A stretch of 64,000 nucleotides of DNA from Siphonodentalium dalli (lineage: Eukaryota; Mollusca; Scaphopoda; Gadilida; Siphonodentaliidae), in the NCBI GenBank assembly GCA_032622095.1, contig CP136064.1:253396484-253460483 (forward strand), read 5' to 3'. The translations under genes were made by a program, and so were the position numbers. Each line of letters opens with the position of its first letter. The first letter of the stretch is position 1. Below the pieces are notes generated by a model that was not told the origin of the DNA, made no database searches, and saw only the letters and a list, made by a program, of their open reading frames with translations. Positions 1 through 11,146 of the stretch are shown one piece after another.

Positions 1-273
1 AATAATTTTTGAAGATAACTATTTTGTGTTTTGTTATACATTTGACACCAACAATGTTTTTGACACTTAGTTCAACTTGTGTGCTGTTATCTTTTTCTTC
101 ATTTGAGGACACCTGACCCTTAATTCCAGGAATCTGTATAAAAATTAACCAAATACATGACCGAATTCTGTCAGACATTCAAATGTCAACTAGTATATTC
201 ATTAATGGATGTAAAAGCATACTATCAAAATCAAGATTTATGCATCAAGCACTACCAATATCTGTGAATGCCT
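1..273. other. AT-rich unique sequence
   Basis: No coding region, RNA or repeat recognised here. Confidence 0.5.
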
Positions 274-465
274 TTAGCCCTTTATTAGGGAGCCTCACAT
301 ATTATAAGAGAATACACTGGCTTACAAGGTCAACCTAAATATTGTTAGGCCAATGTATTCTCTTATATGTGTGAGGCTCCCTGTGGGAGATTCGTATATT
401 AAAGAGAATGCATTGGCACAGGGTTTTCTCAAAATTTCAGGAAGCTCAAGTCATGGAAGGGTTAA
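274..465. mobile_element. FB-B1 TTAA element, internally deleted
   Basis: A degenerate 5' end (TTAG-CCCTTT, 274-283) jumps directly into the 3' half of the first hairpin. The second hairpin (AATGTATTCTCTTATATGTG..) and the right end (TCATGGAAGGG-TTAA, 462-465) follow. Compared with the full copies at 29058 and 43878 it lacks about 60 bp near the left end. Piggybac-type ends, no coding capacity. Confidence 0.75.
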
Positions 466-660
466 TACTCTGTCTGGTTTATAAATGTGGCCCGTCTGAT
501 GCGTGACATAATGCACTGGATAATGGAGATAAAGATTTCTAATATCTGCATCCATTAGTTGATTCCCCATATTATCTTTAATCGGCTAATTCAGCCCATT
601 AGGACTTTTGCACTCGGGTGGCTGCAACGACATTGCCCAACTACCTGCACTCTTATTCAG

Positions 661-890
661 CAAGCCTTGAAATGAGGGTGTCGGTCATTTGCAGAATGAG
701 GTCCCCAGAGGGTGAATTTAGTGATGCTACCCCACATAGCGGGCTAGAAGAAAAAAAAATAGAATTTATGCGAAGAAGTTTTCTATAGAAATTTTATTTT
801 AAACTTTCCAGAGAAGATGAAGCCTAAGCACTATGAGCATAGCGGGCTAGCATCACCAAATTCATCCTCTGGGGACCTCATTCTGCTTAC
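661..890. mobile_element. FB-A foldback element, rearranged
   Basis: Starts CAAGCCTTGAAAT at 661 with the FB-A arm (GCAGAATGAGGTCCCCAGAG). It then runs into the A2-specific core (TAGAATTTATGCGAAGAAG..TTTCCAGAGAAGATGA) and ends in the opposite arm (CTCTGGGGACCTCATTCTGC). It has A1-like ends with A2-type inner sequence and a lost right terminus, so it is a chimera or an internal deletion product. Confidence 0.8.
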
Positions 891-1264
891 ACATCAGAAC
901 TAAATTTATTTTGATATTTTAAAGGAATCGGCAATATTAATCGGGAATTCAAGTTGAATATTTGTCGCTAAAACACGCATTGCTAACTTTAGTTTACGAT
1001 TTTCCGACATTTGCTGATGCATGTACGAATTTTGAATTGAGTCTGCTTCGATTGACAACTCATGTTTGATTTCAACCTGGAAGTTTTTTTTACTATAGAT
1101 AACATCAGGAAGTTGTTCGGGCACTGCTCCGAGTTACCCAATGGAATGTACCCAGATATTTTATCACCGGAAAAAGGATTTCGCACTCCATAGCAAATAA
1201 TGTGGATAAACAAAAAGCTTTTTGTGAAGTTTCTTAAAAAAATTATGGTAGATTGAATTACAAT
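891..1264. other. unique sequence
   Basis: No convincing gene. Short ORFs on the minus strand have no recognisable domain. Confidence 0.5.
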
Positions 1265-1410
1265 GGAGATAAGCACACCCTTTTTTGTTGGATATTCAGG
1301 ATTTGAGCATGAAAACAGTTTGTGAACTCCCCGGCCAAGCCGACTCTTTCACAAACTCTTTGCATGCTCAAAATACCTGAATATCCAACTCACAGAGTAT
1401 GTTTATCTCC
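1265..1410. repeat. Foldback family I, copy 1
   Basis: About 146 bp imperfect palindrome: GGAGATAAGCACAC..GGATATTCAGG..GAGCATGAAAACAGTTTGTGAA pairs with TTCACAAACTCTTTGCATGCTC..CCTGAATATCC..GTTTATCTCC. A related copy lies at 47835-47996. No clear target duplication was found. Confidence 0.75.
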
Positions 1411-1605
1411 TAAATAGTCGACTGAGTGCTGTTATAAGAACGTGCTGCTCGAAGAGATTACTCAATATGTTATTTAAGTAAGTATGTTTGTGTTATAGTA
1501 CTCATTGCAATGGGGTTCCTTCCCTTCTAAATATTAAATTTATTAAAATTTACAGTTTGAGAACATCAATATCAAACTGCATTTTGATTCAATGCTGATC
1601 ACAGA

Positions 1606-1705
1606 CATATACTGTCTGACATTTGCAGAATTGGGTCCCCAGAGGGGGAATTTAGTGATCCTAACCCGCCTCTGGGAACCTCAATATGCGCAGGCCTCAA
1701 ATGCT
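1606..1705. mobile_element. FB-A3 fragment
   Basis: Carries CTGTCTGACATTTGCAGAAT and CCCCAGAGGGGGAATTTAGT followed by a shortened opposite arm (CTCTGGGAACCTCA) and AGGCCTCAAATGCT. Both outer ends are degraded. Confidence 0.65.
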
Positions 1706-1799
1706 ACGAATATGAGTGTAATCCGCATTTTTTTTACGGGAGTTATGATCATTGTTGACTTAGAATTTACCTATTACTTTTGTTTCGCGATGATAACTT

Positions 1800-2185
1800 T
1801 AATAATTATAATTATCCCATTATTAATATGTAATCAGTCTGTCTGTCCTTCTGTCCGTCTTTCCATCTGTCATAACATTTTTGGTTTCTGACCAATAACT
1901 CCAGTTTGGATTATTTGATCTGAACCAAAGTTGGTATGTGAATTTCCCAGCTGACGATACAGCTAGGCCAAGTTCAAATATAGGTTCCGTCCAATTATTT
2001 TTACATGAGTTACGGCCCATTTTCGACTTAGAATTTGACCGATTTCATAACACTTCGGTTTCCGACCGATAACTCCAGTTTTGATTATTTGAACTGAACC
2101 AAAGGCCAAGTTCGAATATAGGTTGTGTCTAATTATTTTCACATGAGTTACGACTTTCAACTTAGAATTTGGCATTGAAATTAGG
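1800..2185 (+). mobile_element. HEL-F/HINE-like tandem core
   Basis: About 1.5-2 tandem units of ~130-150 bp containing CTGTCCGTC runs, 'CATAACA(C/T)TT..GGTTTC(T/C)GACC', 'ATAACTCCAGTTT.GATTATTTGA' and 'CATGAGTTACG..CGACTTAGAATTTG'. This is the internal repeat style of HINE elements. Terminal structures were not found, so it is a core fragment. Confidence 0.5.
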
Positions 2186-2528
2186 TGTATATCAGATATT
2201 CTTCAAATGTAAGCTCAAAGTATTATTTTATCTTGCAGTAGTACAATTCAAAATGGCCAAGTGGCATATTTTGCCACACCCTAGCGATGCTCTTGTTTTA
2301 AAATTGGTATATGAATGGCTCACAAGAAAATACAGGTTAAGTTTGACAGGTCAACGATTGTTCCCAGAAGCAAATTTTTCATTTCTAAAAAATCCACTGG
2401 TAAAATAAGCCGCCTTATTCTGTGGACATGTGGCCTATAGCGACAGTATATTCATTCATATGCAGGCGAGCAACTGCTGATATACCTGTTCAATGAAAAT
2501 AGGGTTTTGTGGTGATCTGATCGTTATA
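2186..2528. other. unique sequence
   Basis: Nothing recognised between the two repeat blocks. Confidence 0.4.
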
Positions 2529-3250
2529 ATTATACCACCCGCAACAAGTTGTGGGAGGGGGGGTATACCGGAATAGGCTTGTCTGTCCGTCTTTCGTGCC
2601 GTCCGTCTGTGGACACAAATTTGTCCGGAGTTTTTCTCAGTAGTTTTATGATCATTTTCCGTGAAACTTGGCACATACATCAACCACCATGGGAACCTGT
2701 GCACCTGCGATTATGACGTCTGTCAGACTTTTTTTGGTGGAGTTATCCCCCCTCTTTCGACTTTAATTTTTTTTTCGCAACATGTATAATTTTGTCCGAG
2801 CTTTTATTCCTACATTTTTAGGTAAATGTTTTTTAATCTTGGCACTGATATTTAGTACCATGGGAATCTGGGCACCTATGATTATGACGTTTGTCCGACT
2901 TTTTTTTGTGGAGTTATTCCCCTTTTTCGACTTAGAACATTTTCGCAACATGCATAATTTTGTCCGAGCTTTTATTTTTGGTGGAGTTAGCCCCCTTTTT
3001 CAACTTACAAAATCTTCTCAAAATGCATAATTTTGTCCGAGCTTTTATTCCTACATTTTTCAGTCAATAGGTTTTAGGATTAAGGGTTAAGAGGTTCAAG
3101 ATTAGTGTTAGGGCTTTAAGGGGATTTAGGGTTACCTGTTCACATAATTTCAGTGCCCAATATACAGTAATGGCTTCTACATTCAAATAACATGTTGAAT
3201 ACGGGGGGTATACCTCAGTCCCATCTGGGACATACAGGCCCATCTCTAGT
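2529..3250 (+). mobile_element. HEL-F (Helentron/HINE-like) element, copy 1
   Basis: Starts TTATACCACCCGCAAC and has GGGGGGGTATAC just inside. The core contains two to three ~190-bp tandem units ('GGGAACCTGTGCACCTGCGA', 'GTCCGACTTTTTTTGG', 'CATGTATAATTTTGTCCGAG'). It ends with an inverse of the left border (GGGGGGTATACC), a small hairpin (GTCCCATCTGGGAC) and CTCTAG. Subterminal inverted repeats plus a 3' hairpin and CTAG terminus fit Helitron2/Helentron-derived elements. A degenerate GTTAGGG-rich stretch lies at 3069-3135. Confidence 0.55.
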
Positions 3251-3857
3251 TATACCCCCCGCAACGAGGTTGTGGGGGGGGGGGGTATACTGGAATCAGC
3301 TCGTTCGTCCGTCCATCGTCCGTCCGTGGACACAAATTTGCCTGGAGTTTTTCTCAGTTGTTTTTTTTTATCATTTTCCGTTAAACTTGGCACAGACATC
3401 AACCACCATGGGAACCTGTGCACCTGCGATTATGACATCAGTCGCACTTTTTTTGGTGGATTTATCCCCCTTTTTTTGCAACATCTATAATATTGTCCGA
3501 GCTTTTATTCCTACATTTTTAGGTAAATCTTTTTTAAACTTTGCACAGATATTTAGTACCATGGGAACCTGTGCACCTGCAATTATGACGTCTGTCTGAC
3601 ATTTTTTGGTGGAGTTATCCCCCTTTTTCGACTTAGAAATGTTTTTGCAATATGCATAATTTTGTCGGAGCTTTTATTCCGACATTTTGCAGTCAATAGG
3701 TTTAAGATTAGAGTTAGGGTTGTTCACCTGCAATGGGAACTCTTATTTTATTATTTTAACTAACTGCTTACTGACATGTGAAACATCTTAGTATTTTAAA
3801 GACACGGGGGGGGGGGGGGGGTATTCTTAGTCCAATTGGGACAGTCACACCTCTAGT
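3251..3857 (+). mobile_element. HEL-F element, copy 2 (tandem to copy 1)
   Basis: Begins immediately after the CTCTAG end of copy 1 with TTATACCCCCCGCAACGAGG. It carries the same tandem core and ends with a G-run, GTATTCTTAGTCCAATTGGGAC and CACCTCTAG. Head-to-tail junctions are typical of rolling-circle elements. No Rep/helicase coding sequence is present. Confidence 0.55.
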
Positions 3858-4247
3858 TTACTGAAAATGTGAAATCTGCCAGGAACTCGACGTTTATGGG
3901 ATCAGTCCTTCGATTTAAAAAAAATAGGTGCACATGTCATTAATCATGCGCCTGATTTTGGGAGATAGAAAATAAACTGTATATAAATGTCCAAAGCGCA
4001 CAGATTTTGTGCCGTACTTTTCAAACTAAGGTGCACTATTGTGCACTGCACTATTGTGCACCTCAAAATTGAAGGACTGGATCATAACAGCTACAAAATG
4101 GCAGTCAATGTAGTTATAGGTTTATGACCATATTGACTCAAGGGAGTGGCTATCGCAGCAACACAGTAAAAGCGGAAGCAGTGTTAGGTGTATGTAAATA
4201 TATCTCAATGACTACTCAGTATACTGAAGTGACCTGAGCAGTCACAC
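3858..4247. other. mostly unique sequence
   Basis: Contains a small self-repeat of GTGCACTATT near 4031-4062. No gene recognised. Confidence 0.4.
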
Positions 4248-4255
4248 AATGTGCA

Positions 4256-4724
4256 CTATTATAAGCCTGAGTTTAGGGTGCCTGTCATCTTCAGAATGAG
4301 GTCCACAGAGTGTGAATTTTGTGATGCTATCCCACACAGTGCCTAGCATCACCAAATTCACCCTCTAGGGGCCTCATTCTGCATGGCCTCATCTGCTATG
4401 GGAGACAGACTCAGATTGAAGCTCCCAAATTGTGAATATTGTGATGATCGAACGCCCATTGGGAACCTCGATTATGCAATGTGTAGTCAGCCAGTTTGTG
4501 AATATAGATAAACTAAACTAAAAAAGAAAGAATCTGGCTATGTGAAGAAGTTTCTATAGAAATTTGTTAATAAAGAAACTTTCCAGAGAAGATGAGGCCT
4601 AAGCAGAATGAGGTTCCCAGCGAGTGAATTTAGTGATGCTAGCCCGCTTTGTGGGATATAGTAACTAATTTCACCCTCTGGGGACCTCAATCTGCAAATG
4701 ACAGGCACACTAAACTCAGACTTG
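4256..4724. mobile_element. FB-A2 foldback element, complete
   Basis: About 469 bp, flanked by a perfect 8-bp target duplication AATGTGCA (4248-4255 and 4725-4732). Two hairpins built from the GAGGTCCCCAGAGGG arm flank a core with its own inverted arms (CCCAAATTGTGAATATTGTG.., GAAGAAGTTTCTATAGAAAT). Right end ..CACTAAACTCAGACTTG. The 8-bp duplication suggests hAT-type (or P-type) mobilisation. No ORF. Confidence 0.85.
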
Positions 4725-4762
4725 AATGTGCACAGTTCATTAAATCCTACTAACAGTGGCAG

Positions 4763-4855
4763 TTATCCCATTCTATACTCAATACTCATTGACGAGTAGT
4801 TCCCATAGGAAAATTTAGATACTAAGTTCAACAAACGACCATAGTTTATTTGTTG
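4763..4855. mobile_element. PB-D fragment
   Basis: A PB-D right-end half (TATCCCATTCTATACT..ACTCATTGACGAGTAG..AAGTTCAACAAACGACCATAG) stopping at the hairpin tip. The other half is missing. Confidence 0.65.
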
Positions 4856-5805
4856 TCCCCCGAAACAAAAATTTGGGGGGGGGGGGGTGGGGGGTCCATA
4901 TAAATCAGCGGTGTCCATCCCAGATGGTTTCCAGATGATAACTTTAGTTTTAGTTATCAAATTGTTTTCAAATTTCATATGTGGTTTATTTGGTCCGCCC
5001 ATTGTTAATGGAATTATGGTCCTTGTCGACTGCTGAACAAAATTTTTAAATCGGGACATAATTTGCAATCATCATAAAAAAAATGGGTTATTCCTTTCCC
5101 CGGACCACCCACCTTTGCCCTATGTTCAACACTATGCCATTTTTTGTATACACAGTCTGGGTTTCATGTTTACATGGTCAGTGTTTCTTGTAGACACGGT
5201 CTGGGTTTCTTTGGTGTCATTCTCCCAAAATGTTCAACTGATATCCACAAAATTTGAAATGTTGGAAACGCTATATGTAGCAGGTCTCCCTCCAGCAAAT
5301 TTAGGGAGACTTCAGGGAGAAGTGGGGATACTACCAAAAATTTACAATTTTCAAATATCGCTTTATTTTATAACATCTGACAATAAAAAATTTAAAAAGA
5401 TAAAATAAAACTAAACAAAATTGTCTTTATCTGAAATTAGCTTAATTAATTGTTATTATACATTTAAAATTTTTGGAAATGTTTTGTGTAGCTATCATTT
5501 AAGCAAGACAATTATCAAGTTACAGTAGTAGTTAATTTTTTAACTAAATGAAAGTAGTATATTATTTCCTAGACTGCAGCTTGGAAGATACGTTTGTACA
5601 GTCTGAATTATGATGCATGTAACTTTGTAAGTTTAATTTGGTCACGGCTGTAATGTGGGTGTCCGCTAAAATAAACAATAAGGACTAACTAACAAAGGAG
5701 TTGCAAAAGCTTTTATTAATTAATGGCCTCCCTTAATTAATGCCAACATCACTGGTATAATCCGATTAAAGCAATAAACTTGACATTATTTTATTTACGG
5801 AAGCG
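4856..5805. other. G-run, HINE-like scraps and unique AT-rich DNA
   Basis: Holds a poly-G tract near 4876-4899, then decayed HINE-type sequence (CCCATTGTTAATGGAATTATGG at 4998-5020). A piece resembling the HAT-G arm (GGGAGACTTCAGGGAGAAG) lies near 5300. The rest is AT-rich with no gene. Confidence 0.4.
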
Positions 5806-5852
5806 GTCTCTTCAAAAAGTCCGACGTGGTCTCTTCAAAAAGTCCGACGCGT
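5806..5852. repeat. 24-bp tandem duplication
   Basis: Two adjacent copies of GGTCTCTTCAAAAAGTCCGACG. Nothing else is associated. Confidence 0.8.
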
Positions 5853-6973
5853 TACCGAAACGAACTTCCGAAGCGCCTGGTACATACTCTGATAATGTCG
5901 TAATTGTTTTATATCTGAAAAGCGGGACGGTGGTCTTTTAAGATAATTAAAACATATTTATTTGTGACACTCAACGTTGGTCAGTAACAACACAGATGCG
6001 ATCATCTCATCGTGTTTTCAGCGTGTCAAAACATTCGTGATTAACATTCATTACCGCAAAGGGATCGAACAAAGGCGACTGAATAACACAAAACAATAGG
6101 TCATATTTTATTTTTTTATTTTAAACACTTGGGTCTTTGTCTCTGCATCGTCGGTTTCTTTTTGGGATGGCCGCCACAATTCATCTATATACGGACATGT
6201 CCGGGAAAAAAACTAGAAAAAAAATTAAGAAAAAAAAAATTCCCCCTAAAATTGAAGGCGACTTCGATTTCGCCTTAGAGCGACGACAGGGCGAAGTCAG
6301 CGAAAGTAAGGAGACAATCTCGCCCGAGTCGCCTTGTGAGCTGAGGCCTGATATGTAGCTTTAACAGACAATGAATAAAATAATTCCTATTTCAGATATA
6401 TGACAAATGACCTTTGGTAATATGACAACTGGTCAGCGAGCTTTATGCCAATCATTTGTGTTAATTGTGGAGAGTAATTAGCATTGCCATATTCATATGA
6501 GAAGGTCAGTCTTCCCATTCAGAGGCTTCTCTCCGATTCATATTTCACTTTATTGTAAGACTATCTTTCTTCCAATGTCTGTGATACGTTCAGCCAGCAG
6601 GCTTAAGGTTATCAGGACACTTAGAGGTCATATCAGGGTCTAAACTCCCTCCATACTATAGTTTTAAACAGACATCACACTCATGTAATCACTTAAATGC
6701 AGTTTGATGTCACATCAAGTTCTACCTGGAAGATTTCTGAACAATTTGTCGATATAGCACTAAAATATGTGTTTTGTTATTTTTATTTTATATTTTTCAA
6801 TAAATTTTGATATTGTTTTGTTTTGTGTCGGTTCAATTTTTTAGTCAGCGGTCGAACAAAATTGCAACTTGGAAAAATTGGAAGAAAATTGATTGGTCTA
6901 TAACATTTATAGTTCTACATAATTTGATGATTAAAATGAGAAAGCAGCGCGTGTAGTTTTGTAATAGTTTCAT
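5853..6973. other. unique AT-rich sequence
   Basis: Apart from the doubtful short lysine-rich ORF, no element or RNA gene was recognised. Confidence 0.4.
6137..6358 (+). CDS. Short lysine-rich ORF of doubtful status
   Basis: 73 codons from ATG at 6137, or 64 from the better-placed ATG GCC GCC at 6164. The product has a Lys-rich block (GKKTRKKIKKKKIPPK) followed by an acidic tail and a stop at 6356-6358. The codons overlap GC-rich short inverted repeats (GGCGACTTCGATTTCGCC). No domain is recognised, there is no clear promoter, and low complexity makes chance likely. It could be a real small exon, but I would not rely on it. Confidence 0.12.
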   Translation: MSLHRRFLFGMAATIHLYTDMSGKKTRKKIKKKKIPPKIEGDFDFALERRQGEVSESKETISPESPCELRPDM

Positions 6974-7453
6974 ATGAGGATTAACTGTCATGTGGACTGT
7001 TTTTATGGAAATATAACTGCGAGGTGAGTGGTCATAACTTGTGTAAAACTACATACAAGTTATGACTACTCACCTCGCGGTTACATCTCCATAAAAACAG
7101 TCCACATGACAGTTAATCCTTATATTTTTATACATTTAGCGAAAAAGCCACTTTTGTAAATGTATTTAAATCGAAAAGTGTATCGTGACAAAACCAGCCC
7201 AAAATATCCCATAGCACCCTTGGCAAAAGTTAACAGGAACAATTTCTCTTTATATTGAAACCCGATGATTTATTAAGTCAATCCTGCGCGAGTCCAAATG
7301 TGCCCATAAACATTACGCGTTCGTCTTTCCCAAACCTATGACGCGTCGATGTAATTATGAGGCTGCAGTTATGAGCTGTTGCGCGTTCACCGAGAAATAA
7401 TTGCAACTAGCCACGTGGGCGCCGACCAAACCGAATGCTGGATTTAGTGATAA
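6974..7453 (+). mobile_element. Family E hairpin-ended element, copy 1
   Basis: About 480 bp. A long hairpin (6977-7120) sits at the left end, followed by a ~330-bp body containing CGAAAAGTGTATCGTGACAA, GTTAACAGGAACAATTTCTC, AAACCCGATGATTTATTAAG and CAACTAGCCACGTGGGCGCC. It ends at GAATGCTGGATTTAGTGA. The same sequence is found inverted at 62532-63020, which fixes the boundaries. No terminal inverted repeat between the two ends and no ORF. Superfamily unknown. Confidence 0.75.
6977..7120. repeat. Long hairpin of family E, copy 1
   Basis: Arms of ~65 nt from AGGATTAACTGTCATGTGG to CCACATGACAGTTAATCCT, with a short loop near 7045-7055. About five mismatches separate the arms. Confidence 0.9.
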
Positions 7454-9287
7454 TCACACTTAGTATGTAAATATTTTAAAATAACGCAATATACCTTTTC
7501 ACGTTTCTGAATCCAGAATTTTTATGAACACACATGGCGCCCTTTTTATATAGGGCCATACACTGTATTCGAAGTTGTATTTTTCATGACTTCAATGCAT
7601 CTTTCTGGGACATATAAATGCTCGTAGAATGGTAGTTCATGTATTTAACGACCAATTTCGATAACAGGAAAAATTCAAAATTGATTATTATTCTGTGTAT
7701 TTTAGAGAACAAAAATTTCCACTCTTTGCAGCTCTTTGCGAGAACTAAAAAAAGATGAAAGCACCCAGGTAAAGGTTTAATAAGAGGCAATGAAAAGTTT
7801 TATTCCAAGAAGTCATATCATTGACTTTACCGAGCAATTAAAAATGGCTTCAAAACTATTCAGAAAGTTTCTGTCATACTAACCGGACATTATACAAATA
7901 ATAACATTTTATTAAAGTTTATTTCTTCGACTCATATTTATTAATTTTATACCCACTCTCAATATAGAAAGTATCGGGAATTCTGATGCCATCCTTAGCA
8001 TGTTCCAAGGAATAAAATGCAGAAACATTTTAATTCATGTCATTGTTTCTCGGAGGGCAGACAAAATTAGACACAAAGCACACATGGTAATTATTTAATA
8101 GCATGCTAACCCTGTAAACATTTATTTTTTGTGTAATATATATATATATATATTTTTTAATAATTTTTAATCAGATCTCAATTTTCAACATCTCAAGTAC
8201 ATGAACAAATAAATTATATAATCAGTGATGTGTCAATTTGTTTATATAGTCCAGGGTGAGTTATATCTCTCTTTGTTAAATAGTGTTGGTAGGGGTAGAA
8301 TCTAAAAATGTTATTTTATGCCTGGGTTTGTCTCATTTGGGGGATGCCTGGGACCATAGTAATTTGGCAAAAGTAGTCAGGACCACTCTGAGTGACCTCC
8401 AAACCATCCATAACCCATCCTAGCCCACGCACCACCGGTTCGCAGAAATCTTTGAAACCGATTGCGTGATATCCCAGGAGGGAGGTCAGAAGGCACATTG
8501 AGTGGCTCCCAGACAACTTTCCGTGCACCTACGCTGTGATATATGATGTAGAATTCAGTTACTATATTTGCTCTATCAATTACAATTTAGGGTGCAACTT
8601 TTGAGCTATAGGCGCCTTTTTAAAATCTACAAAATTAGAGTGTTTGTTTAAGAAGATTTTTTTCTATCATATTCCATCACGAAAACAAATTTCTTTATTT
8701 GATTCTGGATTGGCAGTGAAATAAGTTTCTATGGCTTTGTACTTCCGGATTCGATCCATGAATCCTTGGAGTGAGGGATTAATAGGCTTCATTTTACATG
8801 AATATATATACCTCTTATATAAAAGTAGAGTTATTATATATGCTGTTGTGATGATAAATGACATGAATTTTGTTTTGTTTAATTCAGATTACTGACGTTT
8901 TGCATTGTCATCACTCAGATCTTGTTTCCGGAACAGACTGGAAAAGGACATCATAAAATCCTACGTATCAAATAAGGTGAATAAACAGAATATTATTGAT
9001 TGATTCATATGACAGTTTTTGTTTCATTTGGAACAGATATCTCTCTGCTGATGACTTGAAAGATACATTTAAAAGAGAAGCCTGACATTCTGCTCTTTGA
9101 TGCATATCCTATGGATTCCTTAGAATTAGTCCCCAGAGGTTGTGCTGGTGTCACCCTAACACACTGGTCTTATAGTGCAGACTATGATATGCATGCATGT
9201 CTAAATTATACTTATTACATATTTCCTACCATATAAAAGAAAGGACAAAAATGTAGGTATGCGGAAGGAATATATCTTATATATTAT
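7454..9287. other. long unique stretch
   Basis: No gene recognised. A (TA)n tract is at 8136-8153 and a decayed HINE-like border (TTATACCCACTCTCAATATAG) near 7947. Minus-strand ORFs of 65-70 codons have no domain. Confidence 0.4.
8136..8153. repeat. (TA)n microsatellite
   Basis: About nine TA units followed by a T-run. Confidence 0.85.
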
Positions 9288-9400
9288 ACCAAGTTTTAAG
9301 TGTATATTAATATACCCCATGTAACAGTTATGCAAGGGTATATTGAAACCAGCTGGTCTGTCCTTTAGGCAATTTTGTCCATTAAGATCACAGACCACTA
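9288..9400 (+). mobile_element. HEL-F-like border fragment
   Basis: TATACCCCATGTAACAGTTA then GGGTATATTGAAACCAGCTG and GTCTGTCC mirrors the left border of HEL-F (TATACCCCCCGC..GGGGTATAC..GTCTGTCC). Only the border remains. Confidence 0.35.
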
Positions 9401-9439
9401 TTCTATTAAATGACAACATTAGATGTATAATTTAATTTT

Positions 9440-9746
9440 AATCTAAGATAATATTGAAATAAATTCTCAACTATAGGCATAATGCTAATTGGAAAATTGA
9501 GTCATATTAAATTAGAACATTAATATATAATAGTTTTAATGTTCAACTAAGATGATGTTGACCAACATGGAAAACACTCAACTATAGACATAGACATAAA
9601 TATATAAATACTTCGTCGATATATGCTGTCAAATATTTGGCTGTGAGATACTGATAATCTGAGGGTTGAAATATTAGCATCCTTAAATGACAATATTATA
9701 TAATAGTTTTATGTTTCAACTAAGATGATGATAACCCCAACATGCA
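9440..9746. repeat. Degenerate duplication with CTCAACTATAG motif
   Basis: ATAATAGTTTTA.TGTTCAACTAAGATGATG..AACATG..CACTCAACTATAGA appears at ~9525-9590 and again at ~9700-9757, with a weaker version near 9440-9480. The same motif founds the adjacent 43-bp array. Confidence 0.6.
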
Positions 9747-9870
9747 CTCAACTATAGATATTATGACAAACAATTCACAAAGGGTAACGCTCAACTATAG
9801 ATATTATGACAAACAATTCACAAAGGGTAACGCTCAACTATAGATATTGTGACAAATAATTCACATAGAT
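9747..9870. repeat. 43-bp tandem repeat, ~2.9 copies
   Basis: The unit begins CTCAACTATAGATATTATGA and ends CACAAAGGGTAACG. Copies start at 9747, 9790 and 9833; the third is diverged and truncated. Confidence 0.9.
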
Positions 9871-10102
9871 TTTTCTACCCTTTTTGATAAATGGTCCTTG
9901 GCGAGTTGGGAAAATATGCTGCATAGAGAATCAAATTGACAATTTTTATGGGTGACAGAAAATATAGGAACAAGCATATAATCACTGAAAATCACACATT
10001 TTAAAGCATTTCTTTATATTTCCTATTTCATAAAAATGAAGCAAAATGTCTCGAAAATATCTTGACAACATTAAGGAGAAATTCTGTATTTTGTTTACAG
10101 AC
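9871..10102. other. unique sequence
   Basis: No feature recognised. Confidence 0.4.
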
Positions 10103-11020
10103 CAGAGCTGTTAAGTTTCACGGATTGTCCGTGAGACTCCCGGATTGCCACGGCAATTTCGCAAATGCGGTTAACCCCCAATTTCTCCCGGATTCAAAAT
10201 TCCAAAGAACAATGTTTTTTTATTTTAAAAATTTGTGCATTTGTGGGAGATTCCCAAAATGACGAGGATTTCCTTATTTCCGGTACCGTATTAAAGTACC
10301 CACACATTGACATTCACAGCGGTAACTTTGATCTTCCCTCTGATTGAAGACTGATTTTAATCTATGTTCACACTCTGGTGAAGCCACACGTATAAAGGGT
10401 GTTTTAGTATACAATACGTATAATCACAAGTGTGCAGCTTTATTGTAAGACCCCATCGATCCACATTTCTTAGTAACGGATTAGTGGTATGCATTACGAA
10501 AGGAATGTGTCCATTTCGTTTGCAGGTAAAACTGTAAGACGGTCATTTTGTACGCATACATGTCCGATTTTAACCTGTGTAACTCGGGTTCGTTTTGACT
10601 TATTTTAAACAAAGTTTCGGCTTCTTAAAATTTTTAATAAATGGTGGAATGTGTGCATTTCTTTTGGGGGTTAAACCGTAAGACGAGTCCAGTTTGTAGT
10701 TTATTCCGATTTTGTACTTTCGGTTTCTCGCGTATCCGGTGGAATTCTGAGAATTTTTACTTAGTTTATACGAAGTGTCTGCTTCTTTCTCTTCAATAAA
10801 TGATGGTATATATCTCCCACTCACAGCAGCTCTATTACAATTACCAACAGGATTCATTACCGTTTTATTTAGGTCTATATATCTATAAAATAAACACAAA
10901 TAGAAACTCATAAAAACTATGTAATCTTCATCATAAATTTTTTTTTTGGAACATGAACATATTTGGCATACCTCCTGCAAAAATCTCCCGGATTGACATT
11001 TTCAAAACTTAACAGGTCTG
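10103..11020. mobile_element. hAT-like non-autonomous element
   Basis: Ends are inverted: CAGAGCTGTTAAGTTT at 10103 and, read from the right, CAGACCTGTTAAGTTT ending at 11020. Subterminal CTCCCGGATTG occurs at both ends. Flanks TTACAGAC / TTACCAGC are a decayed 8-bp duplication at best. Inside, a ~165-bp tandem pair (GGAATGTGT.CATTTC.TTTG near 10500 and 10650) is visible. A 126-codon minus-strand ORF (10600-10980) runs into the right end and shows no transposase motif. CAGAG-type ends fit hAT. Confidence 0.6.
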
Positions 11021-11142
11021 TTACCAGCCAAGAAGGCGACGTGGGTGACCTGTTCTCCCTAAAATGTGCCATTTATCCCTATTTGTTGTCTCGGGGTGAA
11101 GTGACTTCTCATATATCAGTATGCATATTTCCAACAGCATAT
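11021..11142. mobile_element. HAT-G left-end fragment
   Basis: ACCAGCCAAGAAGGCGACG..TTCTCCCTAAAATGTGCC..GAAGTGACTTCTC..AGTATGCATATTTCCAACAG matches the left half of HAT-G at 20688 and 44909. It is cut on the left by the CAGAG element and on the right by an FB-B2 element. Confidence 0.65.
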
Positions 11143-11146
11143 TTAA

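Noticed and set aside
3069-3135. Interstitial telomere (TTAGGG) tract
   Set aside because: Only scattered GTTAGGG-like words, no continuous array; better explained as part of the HEL-F core.
10600-10980. 126-codon ORF as transposase of the hAT-like element
   Set aside because: No catalytic or zinc-finger pattern typical of hAT, and it reads out through the terminal repeat.
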